Under the pieces are notes generated by a model that made no database searches, was not told the origin of the DNA, and was given only the letters and a program-made list of their open reading frames with translations. DNA of 64,000 nucleotides, taken from the NCBI GenBank assembly GCA_019188255.1, contig JAETXT010000007.1, positions 5,208,001-5,272,000 on the forward strand, read 5' to 3'. This document shows, piece by piece, positions 47,627 through 57,665 of the stretch. Position numbers and translations under genes: made by a program. Each line of letters starts with the position of its first letter. Within the stretch, counting starts at the first letter, position 1. Source of the stretch: Verticillium longisporum (taxonomy: Eukaryota; Ascomycota; Sordariomycetes; Glomerellales; Plectosphaerellaceae).

Positions 47627-49414
47627 ATGGCTGCGTCGTCGCCCGAAACGTCCCTCTTTGTAGGCAGCGACGAATACGACCTATCACCCTACAACGGGCA
47701 TGTGTCACTAGACGACCTGGACAGTGATGAAGACATACAAATCATGGCAGACGCAGGCGATTCGCCCGCTGCGCTTCCTCCCATTTTCCTTGACCACATG
47801 TTTCGCGACGACAACGATCCCGACTTTGAGCCAGAACCTCTGAGCGACGACATTGAGTCTTCCGAAATACACTCGCTATCCCCCTCGAACCACTCCTACC
47901 GATCAGTTGCCGAGGGCAGTCTCCCTCCTTCCAGCTCAGGACCAGAAGCACTAGACCTCCAGAACCGACGCGCCGACCCACGAGATGTGGCACTAGCACG
48001 CGATGTGGCTTTGGGTGTCTTTGGCGAAGACCTGGACTGGATGGGCGAGATCGACTCCGACTTTGACTTTGCCGAGATTGAGGGCCTAGAGGCTGAGCTT
48101 GAGGCACAGAACCCTCATATCCGGCAACCACTCCACGCGTCCCAAGGTGCAACAAGCCAAGGCAACGGCGCCGACCAGGGCGGCAGGGCAGTGGGGAATC
48201 TTCTTCGACTATTAGAAAATGACGATGGAAGAGCAAGCGGTGCGAGGAGGCCCGTGCCAGGACCGCCCAACCGAAATTCTGCACGACGGCCTTTCTCGCC
48301 TGTTCATCTGCTTAGTTCCGAGGGTGACGAGTATTCTGGGCTCGACAGTTTTCGCTCGCGCCACGCTCGCGATGTTCTCGTTGATGTGGAACTGGATGCA
48401 CGGCATCACGCCCCTCCGCGCTTCAGCGACAAGGATCCCGGCAGTCTGGTGCTGCTGAAGTCATCGACCTCACAAATGAGCCCGACAGCCCGATACAGGC
48501 GCACGCCCGGCCTGTCTCTCAAAACGTTCGCCGCCAAAACTCTCAAGCCCGCAACCCACCCGCTTTTGCTCGCAGTGACAGCAGCATTCTCGGCGGTCCG
48601 CCAGTCATAGATCTTACAGACGATGCCCCCGACCGTCCTTTACCACCCTTATTGCCGGGTACACGCTGGCCCCAGGCGTCGCGCCGGGCTGTTCATTCCC
48701 CAGAGCTCCTGTTCCTCAACCAGCGCCCGATCCCGAGGCAGCAGCAGCCAAACCGCCGGGAAGGCGTGCAGTCGCGGGCCCGTTCCCGTCAGGCCAACAT
48801 GCTCAATGGGTTGCGGCGTAACTTCTTGCATCATTTGCCCTTTCTCAACCTCTTCAACCCCGACCCGGCGGATGGCAACCTCGACATGGTGGAGGGTATG
48901 ATCGGCAATCCCTTTAACCCCGTTGGCCACATCCAACTTCAGTATCAGCGCAGCGCCTTTGACCAGCGTCCTCCATCACCCAAACCTGTTCACGTCCCAC
49001 CCCTGCAGCGCGTTCTGGCTTTTCTCGAGATACCAAGGCCGACAATAGCTCGGCATTTGTCTGTCCTGCGTGCAACGAAGAGCTAGCCTACGACCCCCTC
49101 GAGGCCCCTTCTGCTCCTGCACCTCAGGCGTCTCGCAGTACCCGACTCGGCAAGCGGCCCCGAAGTGAGCATCACTTCTGGGCGCTCAAGGGCTGTGGCC
49201 ATGTATGTTCATACTACTTTGTCGTGACCGATTCATTTGCTAATGTGATGCAAAGGTTTACTGCGAGGACTGCTACGAGAACCGGAAGCCCACGAACAAG
49301 AGACCCAACACGGGATTCCTTCATGCCGGGCGAGATCACAAACTGTCGTGCGCTGTCGAAGGTTGTGACACGCAAGTCACCAATAAGGGATCATGGGTTG
49401 GCATTTATCTGTAG
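47627..49414 (+). CDS. RING-like protein with SUMO-interaction motifs, two frameshifts
   Basis: Exons 47627..49202 and 49256..49414 (53-nt intron). The gene starts acidic and disordered (SDEYDLSPYNGHVSLDDLDS ... DWMGEIDSDFDFAEIEGLEA). Two VIDLT motifs followed by acidic residues, at 48460-48474 and 48604-48618, are classic SUMO-interaction motifs. The C-terminus has a RING-like zinc site: FVCPACNEELAYDP, then GCGHVYCEDCYENRK and a last Cys pair in SCAVEGCDTQV. This layout resembles SUMO-targeted ubiquitin ligases (inference) and fungal proteins loosely annotated as cell cycle control protein. The frame changes twice, each time by the equivalent of one missing base: between about 48325 and 48430 (candidate CCCC run 48411-48414), and near 49000-49003 (CCCC). 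With one C added at each, the gene encodes 578 residues and the exon junction is in phase. Confidence 0.8.
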
Positions 49415-50279
49415 CCTACGATGCATGGTAAAAGCGCCTGTCAAAGGAATGAGCAGAAGAGTTGGCGAGAGAGAATCACGGTGTGGACGACCGCTTTGTA
49501 CCGCGGGTTATGAGGCCTTTTGTGAACAGGCTGGGCAACGCACCCAGTCTAACAGGTATTGAAGGGATTTATGAGGCGCCCCGGAATGGGACTGGACATG
49601 AGGAATCACGTTTATGCATGGAATGGCGTTTCTAGGCATGGCCCTATTCGGCCGGGCTAGGGCTAGGGAGGCAGCGTTGGCTTGGCTCTTTAAAGTTCAT
49701 GTGTCGTGCGCCTTATGCCAAAGGCTAGGACGATTTGAATTTCGTTATCCCGTTTTTCAACACCTTGAGAGTGTGCCCGTGGTCAAGTGCGTGTCGCATG
49801 CTTGTATATGAACACAAGTGGACGAACATGATCGGTCACCTTGCCAACGTGGTTGATGAAAGGGGTCACGCACCGTGCCACAATACCCAGGTGAAGATTC
49901 AAGGTAAGTCTGCCGTATTGGCGGCAGACCAACAGACGCCTTCATGCTTGATTCGAAAAAGAAAACAAATGGGTATCAATTCTCTAACTCCCAGAATCCA
50001 TCAAAATGTCGTGACAACGCCCACCAATGCTCTTCCTTCACCCTGCAAATATCTCACAAGCGCCCAGCCGTCGTTCACATCGGCCGAAGTATGTTCAACT
50101 CTGTCTTGAGACAGCGTTTCTCCCAATAAGCTCATCACGAGTTTCCGAACTTTCCTAGCGCCTGTTTCCCAATATCCATATCAATAGCAACCCACGACCC
50201 TTCGCAAAAGCAACAGCTATCCCCTCTCGCCCCTGTCGTTCCCATGATGCACAGTGCATAGTTTTTTGGAGCCTGAGCT
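49415..50279. other. Convergent intergenic region
   Basis: About 865 bp between two tail-to-tail genes. No gene is supported. Plus-strand frames of 60-124 codons at 49735-50129 overlap each other and carry no motif. Confidence 0.45.
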
Positions 50280-52562
50280 TCAGACAGCCAAGTCGCCCCA
50301 GTCTTCTTCCGCAAAGACGGCCCGCAGGTCTTGGGATGAGATTGCATCCCAAAGATCCTGGGGCTCGTCGGATTCGGGGCGAGGCTTTTGCGGCTCCTTC
50401 TCCTGCTCCTGCTGCCGGTGCTGGGCCTGCAGGCAATCGTCGTCCCAGTCTGCCTCAAGCATGGCCGCCAGGTCCTGCGACGACACGGCGTGTTGCGGCG
50501 GTTGCGCGGCTTCTGGAGGGTTGCTGATCGGTCGCAGTGGCGCGCGCTGGCCTGTCGTTGTGGGGGGTTCTGACGGGTTGACCATGACTGGAGGCTCGGG
50601 TTGGTGAATCTCCAGCACGTTCTGTGGTGCGCAGGCGTTGGCTCGTTGGTTAGGATCAAGCCGAGGTTTCTGCATCGTGACCTTCGAATGGCGAGCCCTC
50701 CCGGCTGCGAAACTCTGCATGACTGGCCGTCTGCGTTTCCAGGTCATCGGGATCAACGGCGCAGCTTGTTCTGCTTGACGCGCCATCCGCTCCGGTGCTT
50801 CCCGGCATGCCGTCTTCGCAACCATTACGGGCGGTGCTTCAATCTCCTGCATGTCCTGAGGTGAGAGGTTGAAGTCCTGGCTGCAGAAGAAAGGCATGGC
50901 ATCTCCCGCATCTGCCTGGAGCAGAGTGAGACGATTCTGCTTGAGGCACTGTCTCTTTCTGCTGGCGGGTGCACCATCTGAGCCCGCTCGCTGGATAGCC
51001 TCGCCTCGTAGGGCAGGCTTGGCGCCGAAGTCGTGGACACTCGAAACAACCTGGTCCTCCAGAAGCTCTCTTTGGAGTTGCGTACCACTGGGAAACAGAC
51101 TGTCCAGATCTCCGAATTCTGGGAGCGGATCGAACACGGGCGCAACCGCAGGAGAAGGTCGGCCCTTCTTGCAGGCGCCTACTGGAGCCGCTTCGCCTGG
51201 TCTCTTCCGGCTTTGGCTTGAGAGCTTGTCGGTCTGGACATTGCTACCCTCGCCACCCTTCTTCGTGCTTGGTCGCTCGAGCGCCAACTGAGAACAATCT
51301 CCAAAAAAGTCATCGAGGTTATCGTTGATGAACGCAAGCGTGCTGGACGGCGGCGGTATTGAAGGTAAGTCCGTGCGTAGCACTCTTTCCGTTACAGGTT
51401 GCAGAAACTTGCGGGAGCCAGTGTCAGGCCTGGTTTGGCGATCCTTGTAGGCGGATGGGTGCGGCGGTCGTACGAATCGTGGCACAGCTCCATGCTTTGG
51501 GGTTTCGCGCAACGCAGAAGCTCGAATGAAGCCAGGGCGGTTAATTTGGTCGCGAGACAGCCTGGTTGTTACTGCCTCGGTGTCAGGCACCTTGACGGGA
51601 GGAGAATGTGAGGCATGAATGCGATCTTGTACGCAATCAAGTGCAGGGAAGGTGGTGTATGTGCTGTCAGCCAAAGGCCCAGCATGCTGCGAAGCTTTGT
51701 TTCTTGCCGGTGAAATTGTGGGAGAAGAAGGGCGGCTGGGGCTCGGTGTTCGCTGTATGATCAGCGGTGTTGAAAATGCTTGGTCGCCAACCTCCTCATC
51801 TAGCCTGACGCGCTTCTTCGGAGGGCTTCTAGGCACTTCAAGCTGTGCTTCTTCCTGGGGTTCCGTGTATAATGGCGCCGCACTTGGTGGTTCTTCATCT
51901 GCGTCGTTGTCTTTATTCGTGAGCTCGTCCTGCTCAGTGATGGCAGGCAAGCGAACTGGTTCAGTCGACGGGATTGCGAAATGCTTAAGTTCTGTAGGTA
52001 TTTGAGGCTTCGCAACTTCTGTAGGAGCTGCTAGCGACTCGATGTGCTGCTGTTCTCCGTGACTCTGGCTCGAGTCTGGGCTTGCTTCCTCTGCTTGGCG
52101 TCTTGGTATCACGGGCTCCTTATTTTCCCGCTGATCTAGTTCTGAAGTACTCGTCTTCTTCTCGACGCGATTAGGCTTGAAGAATCGAGCAATCGTATCC
52201 TGACTGGGACGACATGTTGCAAGCGGTAACCCAGCCTTGCGCTTTGCGTCCTTCTCAGCATCCTCTTTCGCCTTCTTCTTATCGCGAAGGACTTTGGCCT
52301 TTGCCTGCTGCCGAACCCGGTCTTTCTCCTGCCTCTCCGCCTGTTCCTTTTCCGCGATCTCTCGTCGGATCTCGGCCTGGAGCTCCCGGTCGCGTTCTCG
52401 CTGTTGTTGTTTCGTCAAGCGAGGCCCGCGATTTCTCTCGAGATGCAGCTTCTTCGCTTGCTTCGAGGTCATCGGTCGTCGGTCTGCATCGGAGAGTGGG
52501 ACATTGCCGACAGGGCGAAGCCTGTCGGGGACGGCGCTGAACTTGCGCTGTTCCAACGTCAT
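50280..52562 (-). CDS. Large disordered protein with a PCNA-interaction (PIP) motif
   Basis: Single-exon gene, 760 residues, no frame break. The N-terminal 110 residues are a long charged helix rich in K/E/R/Q (LTKQQQRERDRELQAEIRRE ... KKAKEDAEKDAKRKAG). Next comes QDTIARFF at residues 121-128, an exact match to the PIP-box consensus (Q-x-x-I/L/M-x-x-F/Y-F/Y) with a basic residue downstream. The rest is disordered, with repeated acidic-aromatic patches (FINDNLDDFFGDCSQLAL, DFGDLDSLFP-like, the terminal DLWDAISSQDLRAVF). The architecture suggests a replication- or repair-linked protein, comparable with the KER-plus-PIP layout of CAF-1 large subunits. I see no CAF-1 signature domain, so I give no name. 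Its start is 498 bp from the divergent RRB1 start. Confidence 0.7.
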   Translation of the reverse strand: MTLEQRKFSAVPDRLRPVGNVPLSDADRRPMTSKQAKKLHLERNRGPRLTKQQQRERDRELQAEIRREIAEKEQAERQEKDRVRQQAKAKVLRDKKKAKEDAEKDAKRKAGLPLATCRPSQDTIARFFKPNRVEKKTSTSELDQRENKEPVIPRRQAEEASPDSSQSHGEQQHIESLAAPTEVAKPQIPTELKHFAIPSTEPVRLPAITEQDELTNKDNDADEEPPSAAPLYTEPQEEAQLEVPRSPPKKRVRLDEEVGDQAFSTPLIIQRTPSPSRPSSPTISPARNKASQHAGPLADSTYTTFPALDCVQDRIHASHSPPVKVPDTEAVTTRLSRDQINRPGFIRASALRETPKHGAVPRFVRPPHPSAYKDRQTRPDTGSRKFLQPVTERVLRTDLPSIPPPSSTLAFINDNLDDFFGDCSQLALERPSTKKGGEGSNVQTDKLSSQSRKRPGEAAPVGACKKGRPSPAVAPVFDPLPEFGDLDSLFPSGTQLQRELLEDQVVSSVHDFGAKPALRGEAIQRAGSDGAPASRKRQCLKQNRLTLLQADAGDAMPFFCSQDFNLSPQDMQEIEAPPVMVAKTACREAPERMARQAEQAAPLIPMTWKRRRPVMQSFAAGRARHSKVTMQKPRLDPNQRANACAPQNVLEIHQPEPPVMVNPSEPPTTTGQRAPLRPISNPPEAAQPPQHAVSSQDLAAMLEADWDDDCLQAQHRQQEQEKEPQKPRPESDEPQDLWDAISSQDLRAVFAEEDWGDLAV

Positions 52563-53060
52563 GATGGCGGATGGTTAGCCATGCCTCGTTTGGATTGCTG
52601 GCAGGCCCATCAGCACGTGGAAATAGAGCCCGACGAATATATCAAGTGAATCAGAAGAAACCAAAGCGCCACGTGAATCAGAATGCAGGCGCTGGAGTAA
52701 AGGGGTATTCTATACGTGCAGAAACGAGTGATGCTGAATTGTATGATCCAGGACCGGGCAGTGTGAATAAGTTAGACAGTGGGGTCGCGCTCGACACACC
52801 TCGTTGCCAAACAAGTGGCAACGCGCGCAGTGGCCACGCGGTCATGTGATGCACAACCAGGTACTTTGGCGGGGTAACTATCAGCCACTGAGCCCAGGCA
52901 CAAGCCACAGGCCGCGGGGTCGATCCCCAATCGATAAAAAAATAAAAATTGGTTCAGAGGAGCCGCCATAACGAACTGGGTCTTTTTTGCGACAGCGACT
53001 CCAGACACTTTCCTCGACAAAATTTAACGGATCCTTCCCCCGGAAAGGAAACCTCCAAAT
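52563..53060. promoter_or_regulatory. Bidirectional promoter, PIP-box gene / RRB1
   Basis: 498 bp lie between two divergent start codons; both promoters must be here. An A/T-rich patch (ATAAAAAAATAAAAATTGG at about 52934-52953) about 110 bp before the RRB1 start is the only TATA-like element I see. Confidence 0.55.
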
Positions 53061-54594
53061 ATGTCGAAGCGAACGGCCGACACCGAAATGGGCGACGGCC
53101 CTCTCAAGGCCGGTGATCGTCCCGAGAAGATGGACGTTGACGGCGACAACGAGATGGGCGAGTTTGAAGACGAGTTTGAGGACGAGTTCGAGAGCGAAAG
53201 CGAGGATGAGATTCTGGAGGCTGGCGTTGACGGACGACCAGATGCGGAGCGCGAGGCCGAGGAAAAGGGTATGTTGCTCTCTGACGTTTGCGCGAAACTT
53301 TGTGTCTGACCTCTTTTCCCCAGGTGCTATGGAAGTTGACCAAGGCACTTTCATTGTCGGCCGAAGCAAGCTCGAGCCTGGCCAGACGTTGGCACCCGAT
53401 CTCACCACGTACCAGATGCTTCACAACCTCAACACGCCGTGGCCCTGCCTTTCGTTCGACCTTCTCCGCGACAATCTTGGCGACAACCGCAAGGTTTACC
53501 CCGCCACAATGTACTCGGTTTCCGGTACCCAGGCGGCGAGTGATCGCGCTGAGGAGAACGGACTGATGGTCATGAAGTTCAGCGGTCTGAGCCGGATGGA
53601 CAAGCTTGAGGAGGACGACGAGGACGAGGAGGAGGACGATGACGACGACGAGGATTCCGACCCTATCCTTGAGTCCAAGACGATCCCCCTCAACTCGACG
53701 ACCAACCGTGTTCGTGCGCACCAGATTCCCTCGCAAGATGCCTCGAGGCCACCTACAACACTGACGGCCACGATGACTGAGTCGACCAACGTCTTCATAC
53801 ATGACATCACTCCCCACATCACATCGTTCGACAACCCCGGCACCACAATCACCGCCCAACAGAACAAGCCTGTGTCGACGATTCGCGCACACAAGGCCGA
53901 GGGATACGCCGTGGACTGGTCGCCTATCGTCCCTGGAGGCAAGCTCCTCACCGGTGACAACGACGGCCTGATCTATGCGACCACCCGCACCGACGGCGGC
54001 GGCTTTGTTACCGACACCCGTCCTTTCCAAGGCCACACTAGCAGTGTCGAAGACATCCAGTGGAGCCCTTCGGAACAGTCCGTCTTCGCCTCGGCGTCTA
54101 GCGACGGCACGGTGAGGATTTGGGACGTCAGGAGTAAGAGCAGGAAACCCGCCCTGACGGTCCAGGTCAGCGACACGGATTTGAACGTGCTGTCCTGGTC
54201 TCGCCAGACCACCCATTTGCTGGCCTCTGGCGCCGACGATGGTGTGTTTGGCGTCTGGGATCTCCGGCACTGGAAGGGAACGGGCGACAAGCCCACCCCC
54301 ATTGCCAGCTTTGACTACCACAAGGAGCAGATCACCAGCGTGGAGTGGCACCCGTCCGACGACAGTATCATTGCTGTGGCGGCAGGCGACAACACTGTCA
54401 CGCTGTGGGATCTGGCTGTCGAGCTGGACGACGAAGAGAGCAAGGATACGGGCGGTGTCAAGGACGTGCCTCCCCAGCTGCTCTTCGTCCACTACCTCTC
54501 GAATGTCAAGGAGCTGCACTGGCACCCCCACATCACGGGCAGCTTGGTGGCCACGGGTGATGAGTTCAGCATCTTCCGTACGATTAGCGTTTAA
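53061..54594 (+). CDS. RRB1: Ribosome assembly protein Rrb1 (Grwd1 family)
   Basis: Nuclear WD40 chaperone for ribosomal protein uL3 (Rpl3) in early 60S assembly. Exons 53061..53268 and 53324..54594 (55-nt intron) encode 492 residues. The N-terminus is Asp/Glu-rich (MGEFEDEFEDEFESESEDEI), then the family block DQGTFIVGRSKLEPGQTLAP, TTYQMLHNLNTPWPCLSFDL (the histone-binding-like CAF1C/H4 helix) and KVYPATMYSVSGTQA. An acidic loop (KLEEDDEDEEEDDDDDEDSD) matches the glutamate-rich name. WD repeats: AHKAEGYAVDWSP, GHTSSVEDIQWSPSEQSVFA, DGTVRIWDVR, GVFGVWDLRHW, HKEQITSVEWHPSDDSIIAV and VKELHWHPHITGSLVATGDE. Size and order are typical. Confidence 0.95.
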
Positions 54595-54945
54595 TGATAC
54601 CTACGACGCTCAAGAATTGAGCAACTTAAAGATCATGATGTATGAAATCTGTGGATGCAAGGGCATGTCGTGACACTCACTTGAAGGGCGCAGGGACCGC
54701 GAGGCGAAAGACTGACGGGCCCTGAATCTTTTCGCACTTCCGTTGATAAAAAAACAGCGAGATACAATAGTTGTATCTTATTTGTACTCTGACGATTCCA
54801 TAGGGGGATGCTATTTGGTGTTTCTTAATTGTCCCAGAGATTGCCCTGCATGGTTTGCGCCTTCGTGACCCACAAGCTTCTGCTACCCTTCTTGCATTCC
54901 ACATCTTACCGAGCGAGCAACCCATCAGTCTGCTCTGCAACAGTA
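54595..54945. other. Short intergenic region
   Basis: About 350 bp. It holds the 3' end of RRB1 and the promoter of the deaminase-like gene. An in-frame ATG at 54850 would extend the next gene by 32 residues. Confidence 0.5.
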
Positions 54946-56292
54946 ATGTCAGGCCATGCACGTCAACCAACCCGGACGGCCTTGCCTGGCTCTTCAATAT
55001 GGGACACCACGCCTGAGGCAACCTTCCGCTCCAATGTTGTAGCTCTTGAGCGACAGACGAATGCCGTGCCTCTTGATTGCCAGCTTTTTCCTGTGTCAAG
55101 CTGGGACCCCGTCTCTGAGAAGTCGGCAAGCTATCAGCTCTCGCTATTACAAGAGCAGCAGCTCGCTGATGACTTCTCTTTCATCGCTGCCGTCGGCGAA
55201 GGCGCACAGTCTGTGGCAGCAGCTACAATTCAAGAGTCAACCCATTTGTTCAAGGGTTCGTCGAGGCCTTGCCTTCGATTTACAGTTGCTTCTGTCGATG
55301 CCATCGACGAATCTGCACAGAGGTTTCTCAATGGCATCTTCAAAAGTCTTTCAACAGTGACCACGAGCAACCAGGGCGCCGTGCTTCAAGACATCTTCGG
55401 TCAGATTGCCGGATACCACAGTCAACGCCTTTTGAATCGCCTGCGCTCGGTCAGGTGGATAAAGCCGACATACCTCGCCAGGACGCACAAAAAGCCTCTC
55501 TTTGCAGACTTTGAGAATCTGAAACACAGAGCTCGGCTACTCTATGGTCGCTCTGAACGCTCACAGCGCGTCAATGTCGAAGCGCACCTTGCCTCTCTTG
55601 CGTCAGTCCTCGAGGCTTTCGAAGTAGCCCCGGAAGGAGGGCCGGCAGCAGAAGCCCAGCAGCGCCTCGATCTCATCCGTGCTTGCTTTGACTTTTGCGT
55701 CTCGAAGGAGGTAGCGGAGTTTCTTCATCGCCTTCAGAAAGTGCGGGCAACCTCGCAGATTCAGGCCTGCCTTAAGACCTTGCACCAGGTCGAAAAGATT
55801 GCGGCATATCACAGAATTCCCAAGACGTTGACGGACTACGCACTGAAGTTTTCGGGCCTCTTTGGAGACGTTGAGCTTCTCTTTTTGACCCCGTACGAAG
55901 CAACTCCCATCGAAGTTGCCTACCAGCCGTGGGCGGCATCGACTCATGTCCATGCCGAAGTCATGCTCTCGGTATACCACGACCTTAGAAGCGCTACCGA
56001 CGCTTTCATGACCAGACCGAGGTGTATGGGGGCCTCGAAATATCTCTGCTACCTCTGCTACCTGTTCATCCGCCAACATGGAAGTTATTTCCCCTCCAGT
56101 ACTCACGGCGCCTGTTACGATCAGTGGACAATTCCCGACCTTGCTGAATACCCTTACGAAATGAGACAAAGGTACCAAGGCATTGTCGATGGAATGAACC
56201 ACGATGTAGTCAAGGCGATCAAAAGTGCGACTCGTCGTCCTGAACCCATGACGAGCCGAGAAAACCTTATTGATGCTTATCATGCGACATAA
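54946..56292 (+). CDS. OTT_1508-type deaminase-like fungal protein
   Basis: Intronless, 448 residues from the ATG at 54946 (MSGHARQPTRTALPGSSIWD); an in-frame ATG at 54850 would lengthen it. The C-terminal third has the zinc-binding layout of the cytidine-deaminase-like superfamily: HVHAEVML (His-x-Glu) and, about 45 residues later, YLCYLCYLFIRQHGSYFPSS (Cys-x-x-Cys), followed by STHGACYDQWTIPDL. This arrangement is that of the OTT_1508-like deaminase family, widespread in filamentous fungi and related to bacterial polymorphic-toxin deaminases. The function in fungi is not established; nucleic-acid or nucleotide deamination is inferred. The N-terminal two thirds are helical (LLQEQQLADDFSFIAAVGEG ... 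LHRLQKVRATSQIQACLKTL) and unassigned. There is no signal peptide, and no partner or immunity-like gene beside it. I cannot confirm activity. Confidence 0.78.
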   Translation: MSGHARQPTRTALPGSSIWDTTPEATFRSNVVALERQTNAVPLDCQLFPVSSWDPVSEKSASYQLSLLQEQQLADDFSFIAAVGEGAQSVAAATIQESTHLFKGSSRPCLRFTVASVDAIDESAQRFLNGIFKSLSTVTTSNQGAVLQDIFGQIAGYHSQRLLNRLRSVRWIKPTYLARTHKKPLFADFENLKHRARLLYGRSERSQRVNVEAHLASLASVLEAFEVAPEGGPAAEAQQRLDLIRACFDFCVSKEVAEFLHRLQKVRATSQIQACLKTLHQVEKIAAYHRIPKTLTDYALKFSGLFGDVELLFLTPYEATPIEVAYQPWAASTHVHAEVMLSVYHDLRSATDAFMTRPRCMGASKYLCYLCYLFIRQHGSYFPSSTHGACYDQWTIPDLAEYPYEMRQRYQGIVDGMNHDVVKAIKSATRRPEPMTSRENLIDAYHAT

Positions 56293-56363
56293 CTTCGGGC
56301 TTTCAACGTAGCAGACGAAAATCGCATGATCTGCAACATGCATTCATTCATCTATGAATGATT

Positions 56364-57410
56364 CTAACCACTCAGGGGACCCTCAAGAGGAGTGATCGCA
56401 GGGTCCCAGCAGACAGGGGCATATTCAGTCGTCTCCAGAGACTTCATGTCCTCCTCCGACAGCTCAAAATCAAAGACGTTAGTGTTGTCGCGGATGCGCG
56501 AAGGTGTCACGCTCTTCGGCAGCGGCACGTATCCCTTCTGCAAGCTCCAGCGCAAGAGTACCTGTGCCTCAGACTTGCTGTGCTTCTTGGCAAGCTTCTG
56601 CAGGTTCTCCTCACCCCACCGTTCGCCGCGAACCAGGGGGCTGTATGCCTCGACAGTGATGCCGCGCTGCTTGGACCACGTGGCGATGTCGTTCCTCGCG
56701 CACCACGGGTGAATCTCATACTGGACAACGTTGATTGCACCTCCCTTGCCGGCGCCGCCGCGCTCGGCTTCGAGCTCCTTGATGTGTGCCTCCAGCTGGT
56801 CGAGGTGGTGGACGCCGTAGTTGCTGACGCCGATGGAACGGACCTTGCCGGCCTCCTGGGCCTCAACGAGGGCTTTCCAAGCACCCTTGCGACCCTCGGA
56901 GCCACCGTAGGGGCAGTGGAGGAGCATCAGGTCAATGTACTCTAGCCCCGTCTCCTTCAGTGTCTTTTCGACTTGTGCCTTGGAGTCTTCGTAGTTGATG
57001 AGGCGGACTTTGGACGTGAAGAAAATTTCAGAGCGGGGGATATCGGTTGCCTTCTTGATGGCGGCTCCGGCGCCGGCCTCATTCTTGTAGGAGGCAGCAG
57101 AGTCAATCTATACATGTCAGTCTGTCGTTCGGTGATACAACGCATTCGTGTGACCTACATGGCGGTAGCCAGCCCTCAATGCCTCACCGCAGACTTCCTC
57201 AGCCTGCTCAGGGGGTCTTGACTCCTTGTTAGCCGGAGAACCCAGATATACTCCGAGTAAGGCGGTTACTCACGTCTTCCATAGCTGTTCAATTGATAGT
57301 TAGCCGAGCTCAATGTCTAGGTGGAGTCCCCCACTTACGCCATAGCCGACAGCGGGGATCTCGTAGCCGTTGTTCAGCTTGATCTTGGACTGAAGATTTT
57401 GAGGAGCCAT
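56364..57410 (-). CDS. Aldo-keto reductase with an 11-nt exon
   Basis: NAD(P)H-dependent AKR family enzyme (prostaglandin-F-synthase-like / yeast Gre3- or Ypr1-type group). My model, complement(join(56364..57107, 57159..57216, 57274..57284, 57339..57410)), encodes 294 residues. The second exon is only 11 nt; it rebuilds GYG-LWKT-PPEQAEEVC, the family's start-of-barrel motif, and all four phases agree. The catalytic tetrad is visible: Asp49 (HIDSAASY), Tyr54, Lys80 (FFTSKV) and His111 (LMLLHCPYGG). Cofactor-loop features are SIGVSNYGVHHL, YEIHPWCARND, VEAYSPLVRG and VPLPKSVTPSRIRDN. The substrate is not predictable; yeast relatives reduce small ketones and aldehydes. The tail-to-tail neighbour is the deaminase-like gene, 70 bp away. 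Confidence 0.94.
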
Positions 57411-57665
57411 GATGAATTCCAGAAACCCAATGTTCAAGCCAGTGACAAGTTTCAAGCACAAAATGTTGCGTCAATTCACAATATGGTCATGAGGGGGCCG
57501 TTACGGAGATGGTTGTGAGGACCCATCAGGCTTAGCTAAGTGTCGCTCTGTTTCGGCCTCTTTAACCCGAGACAGTTCCACCTATGAGATGCGTCGCGCC
57601 CAAAACATCACCAACAACATCACTAGTACGAAGATTGCACAATTGCACTGATCAAAGAGTCCAGC

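Noticed and set aside
53104..54531. 475-codon antisense frame over RRB1
   Set aside because: Antisense of a strongly supported WD40 gene; no motif of its own.
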